64,000 bases of DNA from Sceloporus undulatus (lineage: Eukaryota; Chordata; Lepidosauria; Squamata; Phrynosomatidae), in assembly GCF_019175285.1 (NCBI RefSeq), contig NC_056528.1, forward strand, positions 21,810,570 to 21,874,569, read 5' to 3'. Shown in pieces: positions 1-12,671 of the stretch; position 1 is the stretch's first letter; each line of letters opens with the position of its first letter. Made by a program: the position numbers and the translations under genes. A model generated the notes under the pieces. The model was given only the letters and a program-made list of their open reading frames with translations, was not told the origin of the DNA and ran no database searches.

Positions 1-424
1 ACAAAAAAAGCACCTAAAATGCCTATTTTTTTTAATGGAGTGATTCCCTCCACCTCTTTAAATAAACTATTTTATCTGTGTTTATCTGTAATGGCCTCCA
101 AAGGTGTGTTTGTAAATCCAAGCTGTACAACTTTTTCTAGGGTCCAGTTGCATTCCTAGAAGTTGTCAAGCAGAAGCAGGGGAGAAAGTGTTCAAAATTT
201 CCCAACTTGTTGATGCTTTGTCATCCCTGATGGAAGCCATGGCAGTTGGCCAGGAATGACTTTCAAGTGGAGGCTAGACTACGGTAGATAAAGAGAGGAC
301 TGTTATAGCTGAGAATTCATGATCACCTCTTAAATTATGGAAGTTGGAGATCAAAACCACAGTCCGGATCTATAAAAACCTAGGCTTCTCCAGGTATTGT
401 CAAGAGGGAATTGAAGCATTGTTG

Positions 425-625
425 TTAACTGCTGCCAAGTTGGCTTTCACTTATGGTGACCCTATTAATGAGAGGCCTCCAAGACACACTGTCATCAACA
501 GCCTTGTTCAAGTCTTGTGGTTTCCTTAGTTAAATCAGTCCACCTGTACTGTGATCTTCTTTTCCTACTGTTTTCCAGTTTAGCAAGCATTATCGTCTTT
601 ACTAATGAGTCCTGTTTTCTCATTG
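425..625 (-). mobile_element. BovB (RTE) LINE 3'-end fragment
   Basis: The stretch reading 'ggtgaccctattaatgagag' and what follows aligns by eye with the BovB 3' ends at 38207-38585 and 47408-47835 in the same antisense orientation. It is diverged and 5'-truncated. Confidence 0.5.
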
Positions 626-1525
626 ATACATTCAGAATATGGCGATATAGTTGATGGCTTACCTGTAATTGTATTCATGGTTTCAGGAGGAGATGGAGAG
701 AGCTGGAAAAAGAAAGATGAAAGTCTTAAGGTATAAAAAGGGCCTAGAATAGAGAATGAGTTGTCAAGAAGGTGTGAAATGGCTTTCAATTTGGAGTTGT
801 AAAAATAAACATTTTTAATATAGACCATGTAGTTCTAAAGAGCGAGAGAATGAGAATGAACAAAAGAGAAAGAATGACAGAGGAGTAATTAACGCTGCTT
901 TTGTCTGAGTGAAAGTCAAAATTCTGAGATCCAGAATAAGAGGCAGAGAGTAAGAACAATAATAAAATTATAATAAACAATAATAATAAAATAATAATAT
1001 AACAAAAAATAATTTTACAAAGAAAAGAAAATTGGCAACTTCAAGCTCCTTAGAGCTAGACAGAAGAGAATGATTTCAAAGCCCAAGAGGACAGGACAAG
1101 ATGAGTGTCTCTCCCTAGAACCTCCAAATTCAGCAGCAGTTTATCTTTGCACATTGACAGAAGCAGCAGAGAGGGAGTATAGTGAGAATGGGATAAGATC
1201 TCAGTTGGGTGTGGCTGTCTACCATCTCTTTGAATAATAAGCCTGTTAGCCAGAACAGAGCTTTCCAAAATCACACCGATCAGAAATCATGTTCTGTTGA
1301 ACTGAATTGGCTGGGATTCCTTAGAAACAATCCCTTTCAACAGAAGCTCACTATGTCTACAGACGTCAGTGTTCAAATGCTTCCTTTTGTAGCATGAAAA
1401 GTGAGTGTTCCTTGTTATGTATTTTCTTCTAAAATTAGGTTTAACAAAAGAAATGGCAATTCTAGGGCTTACATGATACTTCAGAGCAGAGTGGATGGTT
1501 CTTGATTGGTGTACCGCCTTGTTTT

Positions 1526-1547
1526 CACACACACACACACACACACC
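1526..1547. repeat. (CA)n microsatellite
   Basis: About eleven CA units in uninterrupted array. Confidence 0.9.
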
Positions 1548-2161
1548 AGATTTAAGGAAGCTGCAAATCTCTACTGGCACTTCTTGAGAGCTGCAGCGGT
1601 GTAGGCTAGCAGCTGGGTTCCTATGTTTACGTGGCACCTGTTGCTCTGCAAGCCTCCATACCTTGCCTAAATATAACAACAAAGAGTCCTATGATATCTT
1701 GGAGGGTAACAATTTTATTATAGCATGACGCTATAATAAATAATTTTGACAGTTGAGGCCCACTTCATTAAATACATGAAATGCCGAGCTTGGGAAGTTT
1801 TTGATGCGTAGGAATTATGTACAGAAATAGTTCAGTTCAGAAATCCAGGCCTCAGTAACCAGAAAAGCTTTCAGAACCTATAGATGATCAACACAGACAT
1901 ATGTTGTGAAGGACTAAGGAACCAGCATTACCAAGGCATAATTAAAGTATGCATAAATTCATGTTTTAATTGGGCTACTATCTCATTCTTTATGAAATCA
2001 AAACACTCCTTTCCTACCTTTCCCAGCATCATGCTCTCTTTTCTCCCGCACTATCTGTTCTCAAGAGATCGACCGTCCTGGCCCAGCCTCAGCTCCCTTC
2101 CCACCTTCTCCTTAACCACAAAGGAATGTGAGCAGCAGTCTTAGCAATTAACACTCTACTA

Positions 2162-2388
2162 CAGTGGGCCCTTGATATCTGCTGGAGTTTCATTCCAGGA
2201 CCCCCTGTGGATACCAAAATCCATAGGTGTTCAAGTCCATTAAATACAATGGATAGTAAAATGGTGTCCCTTATATAAAATAACAAAATCAAGGTTTGTT
2301 TTTTGGAATTTATATATTTTTTGAATATTTTCAAGCCATGGATACTTGAATCTGGATAAAAAAATCTATGGATATGGAGCACTGACTG
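2162..2388. mobile_element. Tigger/mariner-like miniature DNA transposon flanked by TA
   Basis: The element begins CAGTGGGCCC and ends ACTGACTG, giving imperfect terminal inverted repeats, and a TA dinucleotide lies on each side (2160-2161, 2389-2390). TA duplication and CAGT ends are typical of the Tc1/mariner superfamily, Tigger branch. A related copy lies at 41587-41818 and a 40-base end fragment near 31632-31671. There is no transposase. Confidence 0.7.
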
Positions 2389-2668
2389 TATATGTCCCAT
2401 CATTTAGTAGCAGTATTCTATAATACTTTTTTGAGCAACCAAAGCTATGACACACAAATCCAACTCTCTTTACCATGGCACGCAAGCTGAAAGACTCCGC
2501 TCTTGACAGCAAGCTTCCAGAAAGTCAATCCAGTATGATATAACATAGTTCAAAACAGTAGGTTTTCCAAGTTCTGTATGGTTCGGAGATATGAATGCAT
2601 CAGTAAATTTGCAGGGTTAGTTTTGTTGGCCATTTAGTAAATTCAAACAAAAATCTTATCAAACTCTG

Positions 2669-2765
2669 ATACTTTTATTGGCCAACTGAAATGCACAAAT
2701 ATGTGTTGCAAGCAGTCAAAGCTCCACTGGCTTCTTCATCCAGGCAAGATGTTACATACCAAAAA
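2669..2765. repeat. Interspersed repeat, family unassigned
   Basis: The stretch from 'ttattggccaactgaaatgc' to 'cttcttcatccaggcaag' resembles a repeat I know as recurrent in reptile genomes, but I cannot name its family. A similar motif group occurs at 51630-51800. Confidence 0.3.
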
Positions 2766-3206
2766 GGAGAAAAAATAGAGATGATGTAAGATGCCTGAAT
2801 TTTGTTGTTTCTGTACTTAGCTAAGATGATATGGGGAGGGTAGTTTAGCAGACTGGCTCCTCCTCCTTTGGCCATGCGGCAAAGTCCATTTGCATATCAA
2901 CAAGGACTCCTCTTTTGCAATCTGATATGTCTCCATTCCTGTGAGGCCACAGGCCTTTTTGTAGTCAGAGGACAATGGATTCCACAAGTTTCCATGTTTC
3001 TGCATCAGGAACATTTTGGAAGGTGTAGAGGTAAAACATGCCAATCCAGTCCAAATTTGAAGAGAAAAAATGTCTTTCCAAGTTGAAAACTGGTCCAATC
3101 TAGGATTGAGTACAAGATTGGAGCCCGCTCTCATTATCTCAACAAAGTTATCTACTGTCTTAAACATCTCCTTAAAAAGTTCAAGCTGCCCTGAGTTAGG
3201 AACTTA

Positions 3207-3442
3207 GGCCTGGTACAGACTGGCACTTTGTGCCGGCCTGGGACCAAAATTAGGGTTAGGTAGGGCTGGATGTCCACATGTGCCCAATTCTACTATCAGT
3301 GCACGGGCACCATCTTGCCGCACTCGGGTCCACACGGGGTGCATGACAATGACGTTCGTGCAGTGCAGTGCCCAAACAGTGTCGCGCCATGCAGCATGGA
3401 TGTTATGATTGGAGCCAATGGCGCCCCATGCGCAGCGTAAAA
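3207..3442. mobile_element. Foldback DNA element, GGCC...ACAGAC end, right end missing
   Basis: It starts GGCCTGGTACAGAC right after TTA. The start matches that of the complete element at 41825-42189 (GGTCTGGTACAGAC). The body shares scattered motifs such as the 'ggcgcc' block and 'agaac' stretch. The right end is replaced at about 3440 by another repeat. Confidence 0.5.
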
Positions 3443-3525
3443 AGAACTTGCTGAAAAACATAGCTTGAAAAGCCCACAAAAAACTATGGATGCCAGCCGT
3501 GAAAGCTTTCGACTTCATAATCCAA
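3440..3525 (-). repeat. Interspersed repeat shared with 18318-18475, family unassigned
   Basis: The reverse complement matches the plus-strand stretch at 18318-18400 over the 'aaagctttcacggctggcat' and 'agttttttgtggg' segments. This repeat is common in lizard genomes, but the class is not clear from the fragment. Confidence 0.5.
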
Positions 3526-3606
3526 GAGCTCTTAAGTAAAACAAAACCCTTAAACAGAGCTAGGGGAAATGTCCCCGTTTGCCTGATCTAAAAATACATG
3601 AATTAG

Positions 3607-3965
3607 AACCATAGAATCATAGAGTTAGAAGAGACCTCAAGGGTCATCAAGTCCAAAGCCACCATGCAGAAATACACAATCAAAGCACCCCCAACAGATC
3701 CTTTGTTTAAAGTCCAAAAAAGGAGACTCCACCACCATCCTCCAAAGGAGTGTGTTCCACTGTCAAACAGCTCTTACTGTCAGGAAGTACCTCTTAATGT
3801 TGAGGTGGAATCTCTTTTCCTGCAACTTGCATCCATTGTTCCCGGTCCTATTCTCTGTAGCAGCAGAAAACAAGCTTGCTCCATCTTCAATATGCCATCC
3901 CTTCAAATATTTAAACACGGCTATCATATCACCTCTTCAGCAGAATAGGTTTGCTGCTTTTCAGG
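3607..3965 (-). mobile_element. CR1 LINE 3' end
   Basis: It begins with the antisense CR1 terminus 'catagaatcatagagttaga', followed by the antisense of the conserved CR1 3' coding/UTR segment seen in sense at 6580-6972 and 61578-62081. It is 5'-truncated. Confidence 0.85.
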
Positions 3966-4599
3966 TGTTATAGCTCTCGGGTGAAGTCTATGCCATTTTA
4001 AATATTGTTTATTATTTCCTGACTGTAATCCTTGAGAAGGCGGCAGCTTTTTTGAAGGAGGGTAATCAACATTTTTTCTTGTTTTCTGGTCAGCCTCTAT
4101 GGACTGCTCTGGAGTCTAACTTTGAACAGCATCCACTGCTATCTGGCAGCTGTCAGCAGCTGCTAAGAGGGAGGCCAAAGAAAATTCCAGGCGCCACTGG
4201 TGGTGGTGGTAGTGCTGCTACTCCGAGAATCCTTCCTTGTGGCTTTATAAATAGACGTTCATTCAGACAAGGATCTTGGCACCCAGAGATTCCACACATT
4301 GCTCTCAGAGTGCTTTGACAAGTCCATCCCTGCAGAATCGCCAGGCCATTATTTTCCTTGTTCTCTCTATCGCCAGCTCTTGATGAACTCCTGCCCTCCA
4401 GAATACTGTCTCCCTCTCCTTCATAACTCAGTTTAAAGCCCTCCTGATCAAAAATTTGGGACTGTTGGCAAAAACTATTGTGCCAACTGGTGTGAGGTGC
4501 AACCCATCCCTTGCCAGAAGTCCCCCCTCAGGCCTCAAGGTCATGCTCCAAGAACCACAGGCCATGAGACAACTGTTGGAAGAAAATGATTAAAAGAAA

Positions 4600-4680
4600 A
4601 TTCATCTTAGATGTGGTGCTGAGGATACCTCGGATAGCCAGAAAGACAAACAGATGGGTCCTTGAACAGATAATGTCATT
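4600..4680 (+). mobile_element. BovB LINE fragment (late ORF2)
   Basis: The reading around 'agatgtggtgctgaggatac' matches the conserved 'WCWRRVLRIPWTAKMTN' block of the BovB copy at 17365-18150. Confidence 0.45.
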
Positions 4681-5949
4681 CAGACATCCATGTTATTTTT
4701 AGTGGAACAATGTGAATAACCTCACTCACACATTCCGACTTTGTTATAGATGCGATGGAACCGCATTTCTGCACATCTCTGTAAGTTCAGTGGCTTATAT
4801 GTGCCAGCAGCAGCAGCAACATCTCCTGCTTCTCTCTGGATTCACAGGCTGCTGCCCATCTAGCCAGAGACCACCTTGGTAGAGTGTCTCCCTTCACTTA
4901 ACCTCCTCAATGTCATGGGGCTGCTGCCCACCTACTGCTCTTGCTGCCCCCTCCCTGCTGCCTTTGCTGGAAAAGAGATGGGGTAGAGAGGGAGACTGGC
5001 TGCTGAGCGGGCAGTGCCACATTCTGGGCTTCCTTGTCCTGCCTGGCAATGGAGAAATGGGAAGGAGCAGCAGCTGCTGGCCAGGTTGGCAGAATGTACT
5101 CAAAACCCATTCAAGGCATACAGAATTTAACCCTGAGTTTATTCACATTATTATTCATACTGCCGACAATGTGAATCTCTTTTAAAAACTCGGGGGAAAT
5201 ATCCAGTATCGATTATCCCAAATTAAGTGGGTTTTTTGGCAGCCCTCCCCTCAAACTTAATTGAGTGCGTTCAGGATGCATGTGAGCAACAGAGACTCAA
5301 CTCAGATTCATCCTAGGTCATTTTCACTGTCTGAATAAACCCCAAATCTGAAATCTCCCTGGAAGCCAAAATGAAAAAAGAGAGGCTGTCATAATTTGCC
5401 CACTCATTTGAAAATATAATAATGCTAGGGAACATCAGTGCGGTCAATATTGCAAGAGCGTGTTTGGACAAGCAGGCCCACCAGGGTTTGTGTCTTTCTT
5501 CTTTGTAGACCTATGGACATCTTTCATAGCAGTTTTCCTAATCTGATGCATTTTTGTTATTTTTTTTATTATGAACATTTTCGAACACTTACAAAAAGTC
5601 TGGCATTCTGCTTGGGAATTACATCTTCACAAAAGGGCTGCATGTACCCAAAACTGAATTGTGTAGTTTCGCACCATCCATGTGCGCCTAGGAGCTGCTA
5701 TCGTGTTACAACATCTGTTATGCAACGGTGGCGCACTCTTCACGGTGCTCAAATTGACATCTTTGCAATTCACTAGCAAGGTTTCCACTGGAAAAAAAAA
5801 TCTGAAGTATGAAATTTGAAGGATAACTCATCAGTTTATGCTTTGGCTTGAAAGTATAAAACTAGGTAAATTCACATTGAATTGCAAATCAAAGGATTTT
5901 ACTTCATCCTAACACCAGCTCCCCACGTCTTGTCATGCTTGCCGCTGGA

Positions 5950-6066
5950 TAATATTTTTTTAACCTTTTGTAATTAATGTTTTATTTGTATCCTTTTTAA
6001 ATTATTGTAAACTACCCTGAATCCCATTTTAGGAGGAAGTCTGAATGTAAATCTAATGAATAAATA
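5950..6066 (+). mobile_element. L2-type LINE 3' tail
   Basis: The 'ttgtaaactaccctgaatcc' block, followed by an aatgaataaataag tail, is the usual 3' end of squamate L2 LINEs. Similar tails close the copies at 23850-24375 and 50463-50912. Confidence 0.55.
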
Positions 6067-6475
6067 AGCAAAATAACTTTTAAAAAACATAGTGATTATA
6101 CACAGGATTGAGAGGGAAAAAATCACTTCAGACAATTCTCATTGAAAATTGTTTTATTCCTTTGTTCTTTTTCTTTTTTTAAAGCAAAGGTGTTGCATTT
6201 TTTTTATTTTTTTTAAAGTGTCCAGACTTGACATTATTATTTTAAAAAATTCACAGTATTTTTGCAAGGACAAAAGACAATTCTTATTGCTGCAACACAT
6301 ATATACCAGGCACAGCTTTTTCATGAGGAAGTGGTTGAAGGGAAGCCTCCTGCTCTCTCATGACCACACGGCTCTTACCTCTTGTTCCTTTGAGGTGAAA
6401 CAACTTCGCTTCCTTCCTCATAACCAACATTTCTGCCTCTCCTTTTCTCTCCAATCTGCCTCTCTTGGGTTCCAT

Positions 6476-6512
6476 GTGCGTGTGTGTGTGTGTGCATGCG
6501 CATGCACGCATA
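6476..6512. repeat. (TG)n microsatellite
   Basis: GT-rich tract grading into a mixed GCATGC stretch. Confidence 0.8.
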
Positions 6513-6579
6513 GGTACTGTCCTAATGGATGTCTTTTAACAGCTGACAGGCTAAACATCCCCAGCTCCTTAAGTCAGCC

Positions 6580-6972
6580 CTATGAGGAATGACTTAAGGA
6601 GGTGGGAATATTTAGCCTGGAGAAGAGAAGGTTAAGAGGTGACATGATAGCCCTGTTTCAATATTTGAAGGGATGTCATATTGAGGAGGGAGCAAGCTTG
6701 TTTTCTGCTGCTCCAGAGAACAAGACCCGGAACAATGGATGCAAGCTACAGAAAAGAGATTCCAGCTCAACATTAGAGGAACTTCCTGACAGTGAGGGCT
6801 GTTCAACAGTGGAACAAACTCCCTTGGAGTGTAGTGGAGTCTCCTTCCTTGGAGGTCTTTAAACAGAGGCTTGGTGGCTATCTGTCGGGGATGCTTTGAT
6901 TGAGAGTTCCTGCATGGCAGGAGGTTGGACTGGAAGGCCCCTGTGGTCTCTTCCAACTCTATGATTCTATGA
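6580..6972 (+). mobile_element. CR1 LINE 3' end
   Basis: The conserved CR1 terminal segment reads 'ggagaagagaaggttaagag' through 'cttccaactctatgattcta', the octamer-type CR1 terminus. It is close in sequence to the copies at 36068-36448, 58920-59275 and 61578-62081, so these share a recent subfamily. Confidence 0.9.
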
Positions 6973-7063
6973 CAGCCACACATCAAAGGCTTTGGCCACA
7001 GTGTTAAAGTGCACAAGAAATGTACAAGATGGGTGTGAGGATGAGGATGGATGAGTGTGTTTT

Positions 7064-7258
7064 CTTCATGAGTGTGTGCCTTCAAGTAGTTTCTGACTTA
7101 TGGTGCCTCCAAGGTGAACCTATCACAGGGTTTTATTGGGCTGAGGGAGTTTGTCTTGCCCAAAGTCATCCAGTGGGTTTCCATAGCCAAGTGGGTAACT
7201 GAATCATGGTATTCAGAGTCATAGTCTAATGCTCAAACCACTAGACAATGCTGACTCT
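7064..7258 (-). mobile_element. Sauria-type SINE (tRNA head, BovB-like tail)
   Basis: The plus strand starts with the antisense tail 'gtgtgccttcaagtagtttc' and ends in the antisense tRNA-like head. The tail matches BovB 3' ends in the window, consistent with BovB-driven retroposition known for Sauria SINEs. Confidence 0.75.
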
Positions 7259-7294
7259 TTAAAGTGGATGATGGGAGCAGAGCAAACTTCTTCA

Positions 7295-7560
7295 CGTGTT
7301 TCATTTAAGAATACTGAAAAATTTACAAAATGAACATGAAGACACATATGGCTAATAAACATCAGTGTGTGGTCAAGATGATGAGGAAGAACACAGAAGG
7401 TAGAGAGGTTGCAGCAGTTTGGTTTTGCCTGAGCAGGATTTTACCTCTCCTTCTGCACTTTGAATTCAGTTTGCAACAATGGATGTAAGCTGAGGATAAA
7501 ATTTATAGGGCCTTAAGACAAGAACAAGCAGCAGAGACTAGCCATTGCTGTTCTCCTTGT
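7295..7560 (+). repeat. Unnamed ~300-350 bp repeat, copy 1 of 3
   Basis: It shares ordered blocks with 14166-14560 and 54785-55110: 'gacacatatggc', 'tgtggtc', 'gcagcagtttg', 'ttttgcctgagc' and 'gcactttgaattcagtttg'. No terminal repeats or reading frame are evident. Confidence 0.55.
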
Positions 7561-8503
7561 CCGTGGTCATTGTAGGGAAATGGGGGCTGTTCTCTTGGGT
7601 ACTTTATGAATCATGCTAGTTGGGAATGGAGCTTCCTTGTGCAGAGATAGTCTCTCTGGGGATACCTTTTGATAAGGGAACATGAAGAGTCTGCTTCTGT
7701 GCTTGTTCCCTTATGAGATGCTCTGGGGAAAAATGGAAGCAGACAAGATTAGGGTCTCATCCAGTACTATGAACATTTCCTTTTTTTCCATGACCTCTCC
7801 TAGCTGTTAAATGGCCAGGGGATTCTGGGAGTTATACTCCCAAAAAGAAAACACTCTTCTAAGCTCTAGTCTGAACTAGCAATACTATCTTCAGGAAGTT
7901 CAAAATCACCACCTCTAGAGAAGGCCCATTAGTGCTTCACCTCAATTGATGCTACTGCATCCTACATTCTGTTGTTAAACCTGACCAGAGTAGACCAACT
8001 GAATCAATGAGATTTACCTATGTGTTGACACACCATTCAACAGTTCAAGCCTATCAGTCCGTGGCCTCCTGCTAATGAGGACATTTCCATATTATCATGC
8101 AGCAGACACAGGGAAATTGCTTGTTACAGCACAATGGACACATGCTGCTAACAGCAATGGAAACAGAGGCTGTGCATATAACCATGCTGTGCATTGTGTT
8201 TATATATTGCACATTGCCAGTTGGTACCCAGTTGTTGGCAGGTGTTGCACAACACTGCAGTTTGGTATGGGTGTTGTGTAGCGCTGGTGCAGTGTTGCTA
8301 TTGGAAGATATTTATGCTACAGGGGGGATGTTGGAGGGCTGGCTCTGGTTGTTGTAGTATCCCAGCTCCCATCAGAATGATAGGAGCTGCAGTCCCCAAC
8401 CCCAGCGGATAGCCATTCAGTGTAACCTATTCCTGCACTTATCTTTCTAACTCTGCTAAAGCAATGGCCAGCATCTTTGTTGTGCTTGTTGGTTCCAAAC
8501 ATC

Positions 8504-8545
8504 ACTTTGTGTGTGTATGTGTGTGTGTGAGAAAGAGAGAGAGAT
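8504..8545. repeat. (TG)n then (GA)n microsatellite
   Basis: TG-rich tract followed by GA-rich tract. A run of about 12 C residues lies nearby at 8587-8599. Confidence 0.8.
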
Positions 8546-9569
8546 TGACTCTGTTCTTGTCAATTGACTCTGTTCTTGTCAGTTCCTCCCCCCCCCCCCA
8601 TAAAACCAGCCATAACAGCAGCACTAGAAAAGCACTCTTGATAAAAGAGTTCTCAAGTCTGCCTTTTAACATGCTTCTCTTGAAATCAAACAGGAAACAG
8701 ATGCAGTTTTGAGAAGCCTTTCTCTGAATTTTTTTTTAAAAGAAGAAATTCAGGTTTTCATTCTCTGAAAGGCTTGACCAACCTTTTTTCAGGGCTCAGC
8801 TGAACTGTCCTGTCTATTTTGTGCATAGAGTACATGCGCACACTGGGCGGGAGCAGCATCAGCAGCAGTGGCTGCCTTCCGAATAGCACCTTGCGCGCTT
8901 ATTTTTGGAACTGCCTCAATGTGACCTTCAAAGTCGCAGCTGTCTAGTTTTGTTGGCTTGATTACAGATCAGGCAGAAGCCTGGGATTCGGAGAATGGGA
9001 AATCTGGCTTTGTGGCTGACTTTTCCCCCTTTCAAAAAAAAAAAAAAGGCAAGAATTCCACACAAATGTTGCATTACTTGGGTCAGTTCTCCCTGCCAAC
9101 CCCACCATAGATTCACAGGTTTCCATTTGTAATTCCTCAAAACAAGCAGCCAGATACCAGGATACTAATTTATGGATACCTTTCCAAAAACATACAAACC
9201 AAAGAAAAAACCAGGGCAGGTGGAACCTAGCAAACTGCGATGGCACACTCTGCTTTGCACTTTCAAACCAGCAGCTGTAAACTCCCCTGTTTTAATGTCA
9301 TTAAATCATGCACTTCACTTCATGCATGTTCTACAAATATTGCTTCAGGTGGGAGCCAATTCTACCTGTTTTTCCTCTCTATCATGCATCTGTGGGGAGG
9401 GTTGACAGCTAACACCCCACACATAGTGGGATGGAGGAAATGTCATTCTAGACAAATGTTTCTGTCTGGGGATGCCAATAATCTGGCCAGCTCCTGTTTC
9501 TGAACTGTTTACACATTCGTTCCAACCCCTGAAGGAATACCAGTTGCCCCTTAGGGTTTCCCAGTTGTA

Positions 9570-9730
9570 CAGAACTGGAAGGGGTCACAAGAGCTATCCT
9601 GATGCCATGCAGGAATACACAGCTGAAGTACTCCCAAAAGATGTCTATCCAACCTCTCTTTAAAGAGCTCCAAAGACTGACAGTTCACCATCCCTGTAAG
9701 GCAATCTGTTTTAATTTTTTAACAGCTCTG
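9570..9730 (-). mobile_element. Old CR1 LINE 3' fragment
   Basis: The blocks 'gtacagaactggaaggggtc', 'ccatgcaggaatacac' and 'tatccaacctctctttaaag' are the antisense of the CR1 3' end. It is strongly diverged. Confidence 0.55.
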
Positions 9731-10226
9731 ACACTAAATTTACTGGAATTTAACTCCAGAGTACCCCTGGTCAAGGACAACGCCTACAAAAGTTACCAAA
9801 GGGCCCATAGAAGATGGGCAGAGGAGGCACTCAAAAATGTGCCAGTGCAAATATGCCACCACTAAAACACTGCGTTTGTGCCTTTTATAGAATTGCCCCA
9901 ACTCAGCAGCAAAAGTGCCTTTCCTTTTTAAAACCAACCATCAAAATACACCCCTGGCCCATCTGCTTGTTTCCTGATAAAGCAGAATCCCTTAATGCCC
10001 TAAATCTGAAGTGCTTTGTGCTGCAAATGTCTGCAACCTCATATATTATGAAGACAAAACTGTGTTTTGGTGAAATCCAGAAACTGTGCCACACACTCCC
10101 CTCCTTCTCTTGCCGCGTTCTTTTCTCTTCAGCCCCCCTTCTCCCTGGCCTTCCTTACAACGACCCTGCAAATTTTGATAAGGATCCCCCATTATGAGGC
10201 ATTCGTTTCAAGTCTGTAGTGGACCC

Positions 10227-12097
10227 TTTATTTCCCATCTAGGAGCAGGAAACATTCAGAAAGGAAGGAAAGGGTGCAGTGACTTCCTGTTCTCCAGAAA
10301 CCCAAACTGTTGCAATTGCAAAGACAGGATGAAATGACAGCATTCATTGCTATCTTCCAACCCGCCAGGGCTATTACTTGGGGCAACTTCAACTAAATTC
10401 AGCTGTGAGTCCCATACTGATGAAGCACATTGAATCAATAGGATTCACTGAAGTTCTTCAGCCCTTGATTCCATGGATTTATTCTAGCTGGGATTAGCAA
10501 ATGCACCAAAGCCACAGAGATTGCTCCCAGACAGCTTGATCTTTTGTGACCCCAAGGCCTTGTTTTTCTGTAGCACTTAATTCTGAACAACAGTATCCAG
10601 GAATTGCCTTCTCTGTAGCTAAAATCCTTTTACCCTGAACTCAGAAGGAAGTGCAGTTCATCAAAGATACCTTGCAAGGTTGAGGGAAAGCTTCCTACAT
10701 TGGGTGCAATGAGGGGGATTAGTGGTAAACAGTCTCTTAGTCACCTCTTTTGTCAGTAGTGAGGATCAGGGCTCTCAATACCGATTTCTTCCCTTTTAAT
10801 CATATTCATAAAGAAATATGATGTCATACATTTTGCTTCAAGAGGGAAAAGATGAAGGAAGTCAGTCTATATACTCTACTTTGCATCCGACTCAGAGAAA
10901 CAAAAATTGACAGTTAAGCCACTATTTGTCACTAATCCCCAAACTGCACCTAACAGGAAGCAAGAGAAACAGATGATGTTGCAGGAAATATTCAATTACA
11001 GGCCTTTAAAAAGCCTAAAGGGAGGGGATCAAAACCTCAAACATTACCAAAGAAACCCCCAAAACCCTCTCCAAAGATAAGATTGGGGGCAGGAAGGTGG
11101 GTACACTACAGAGAATATACTGAAATGCATAATTTTTATCAGTGAAATAATCCAGATTATCTGTGAAGAATTAAGTGTCAGCATCAAAGCAACTAAACAG
11201 TTGCAGGCAGACATATCTCAGAGAAAAGGACTTTACTTCACAGCAGGTTCTGCTAGTGGCATTTTGGCCCGCTATGCCACAGATAAAAGCAGGGGCGAAA
11301 ACAGCAATTGATGCCTAGAGGCTTGTTGTGATAACATTTGACCATTCCTACTATATCCAGAGCAAAAGGTCCCCTTCGCACACATCCAGTTAAGAAAAAG
11401 AGGATATGTCTTCTTCCTTCCCCCTCTTCCGCTTTACCTTTTTAAATGTAGCTTAAGGCAAAAGTTTGGCAATGCAAAGCAAAACCTACATAAGGCCGCG
11501 TAATTTGGGTTTGCAATTTGGAACATCTTTAAAAAAAACAAAACAAAAACCAACCATCATTACAATCCCATCGTCATTCAAGATTTTTTTAAAAAGACAT
11601 TCAGTATTTTAGTCCATTGCATCCCTTTCCTTTCCATATATATATATATATATATATATATACATGACTCTTCCTCCTCCTCCCAACTCCAAATAAACTC
11701 TCCCGTTTAAAAAAAAGAGAACACCACAAACATATTATTCTGCCTCCCCTCCTTCTTTCTGTCAAGTGATCCAAGTAATGAGACTGAACTTCAAACAACA
11801 ACCAAAGGAAAGGAAAAAAGCAAACATGAAAAAGCTGGAAATGAGTGTACATGTGTATTTCTTCACTCCCTTAGAAATGCAGCGATGCCAAATAAGATCC
11901 CTAGTCCTTCCTTTTGAGCCTCTAGCACAGTGAGATCCGTTCTCATGAGTCAAGGTAGAATGGTTGCATTATTATTATTTCTTTTGACAAATGAATTTAA
12001 AAGTGCATCTCTTTTTGCTTAAATATATGTCTTCTTAAATATTAAGTGGTTTTCCCCCTAATCCCTACCCCTCTACTTCTGGGGCTCAGGGATTTCG
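10227..12097 (-). other. FAM78A: Probable FAM78A 3' UTR (extent uncertain)
   Basis: On the minus strand this follows the FAM78A stop codon directly. It lacks recognisable transposons, unlike the neighbouring DNA, which fits a retained 3' UTR. Antisense TTTATT (AATAAA on the mRNA strand) occurs at 10478-10483 and 10227-10232 as candidate poly(A) signals; neither can be proven from sequence alone. An (AT)n tract lies at 11635-11662. Confidence 0.35.
11635..11662. repeat. (AT)n microsatellite
   Basis: Fourteen uninterrupted AT units. Confidence 0.95.
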
Positions 12098-12626
12098 TTA
12101 CCGATACTTTGGAGGTATCACCACGAGTGGGCGCCCGTCCTTAGGCCTCCACATGAGGACTTGGGCATCGTTGGCATTGGGCTTCACAAGGGCACTCGGT
12201 GGTATTGGCTCATTCTTGCTGAGGATCTGAGGCTGCTCCTGAGCGGAGGGTTCCTTCAGCTTGGCACGGTGGCCCAAAGGTTTGTTAGGGTACACATCGA
12301 TGCCCAGTTTCATTCGCCACTTGATTGTCTGCAGGATCACCATCTCGCTGGTGGCTGTATTGGTGGCCACTAGCCATGTAGTGAAACTCTGGTCCCGGTG
12401 GATTTTGGTGAGCTTGGCCACATTGCTGTCACTCACTGGCACTGCCCACGTGACGCTGGGGTAGAAGTTGTCGTTCATGCTGACACTAAACTTGCCCTCT
12501 TTCTTGGTAGGACCAATGATGGTGCATGTTTCCGTGGTATTCCCGTACCAGGGATAATTTACCCCGTCAGAATCACTGATCGCTTGGATCTTGCCCTCAA
12601 GGAGATCTGGGAGTTCCCAGCTTGAC
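12098..12626 (-). CDS. FAM78A: FAM78A, last coding exon
   Basis: This exon encodes the C-terminal 175 residues of FAM78A, a conserved vertebrate protein whose biochemical role is not known to me. It opens with SSWELPDLLEGK and holds the family-diagnostic blocks YPWYGNTTETCTI, NDNFYPSVTWAVPVS and RDQSFTTWLVATNT. It ends ALVKPNANDAQVLMWRP...VVIPPKYR before TAA. The acceptor is TTCAG with the exon starting at 12626. Its first base completes the split Met codon AT|G left by the donor at 26421/26422, so phase and sequence (GM|SSWELP) agree with vertebrate orthologues. Residues such as DPVPTNIDESSS in the partner exon favour FAM78A over FAM78B. No break is seen. An open frame runs through the acceptor by chance and should not be taken as coding. 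Confidence 0.95.
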
Positions 12627-12671
12627 CTGAATTGGAGAAGAAGAAACTGCAAGGTGAATTAGGAAACCAAA

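Larger units (their letters stand above)
1..12097. other. Region downstream of FAM78A; mostly repeats and unique non-coding DNA
   Basis: No coding gene is recognisable here. The stretch holds BovB, CR1, L2 and SINE fragments listed separately, a Tigger-like element and foldback DNA elements. Long parts (about 630-2160, 4700-5940, 7600-9560) show no repeat family I recognise. The short open frames here do not resemble any protein family. Confidence 0.6.

Noticed and set aside
8090-8300. Possible palindromic element
   Set aside because: TG/CA-rich sequence gives short chance pairings but no inverted ends or flanking duplication.
12627-12652. Extension of the FAM78A exon to the upstream ATG of the open frame
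   Set aside because: The extra residues are intron read through the acceptor; the splice-joined sequence matches orthologues exactly at GM|SSWELP.
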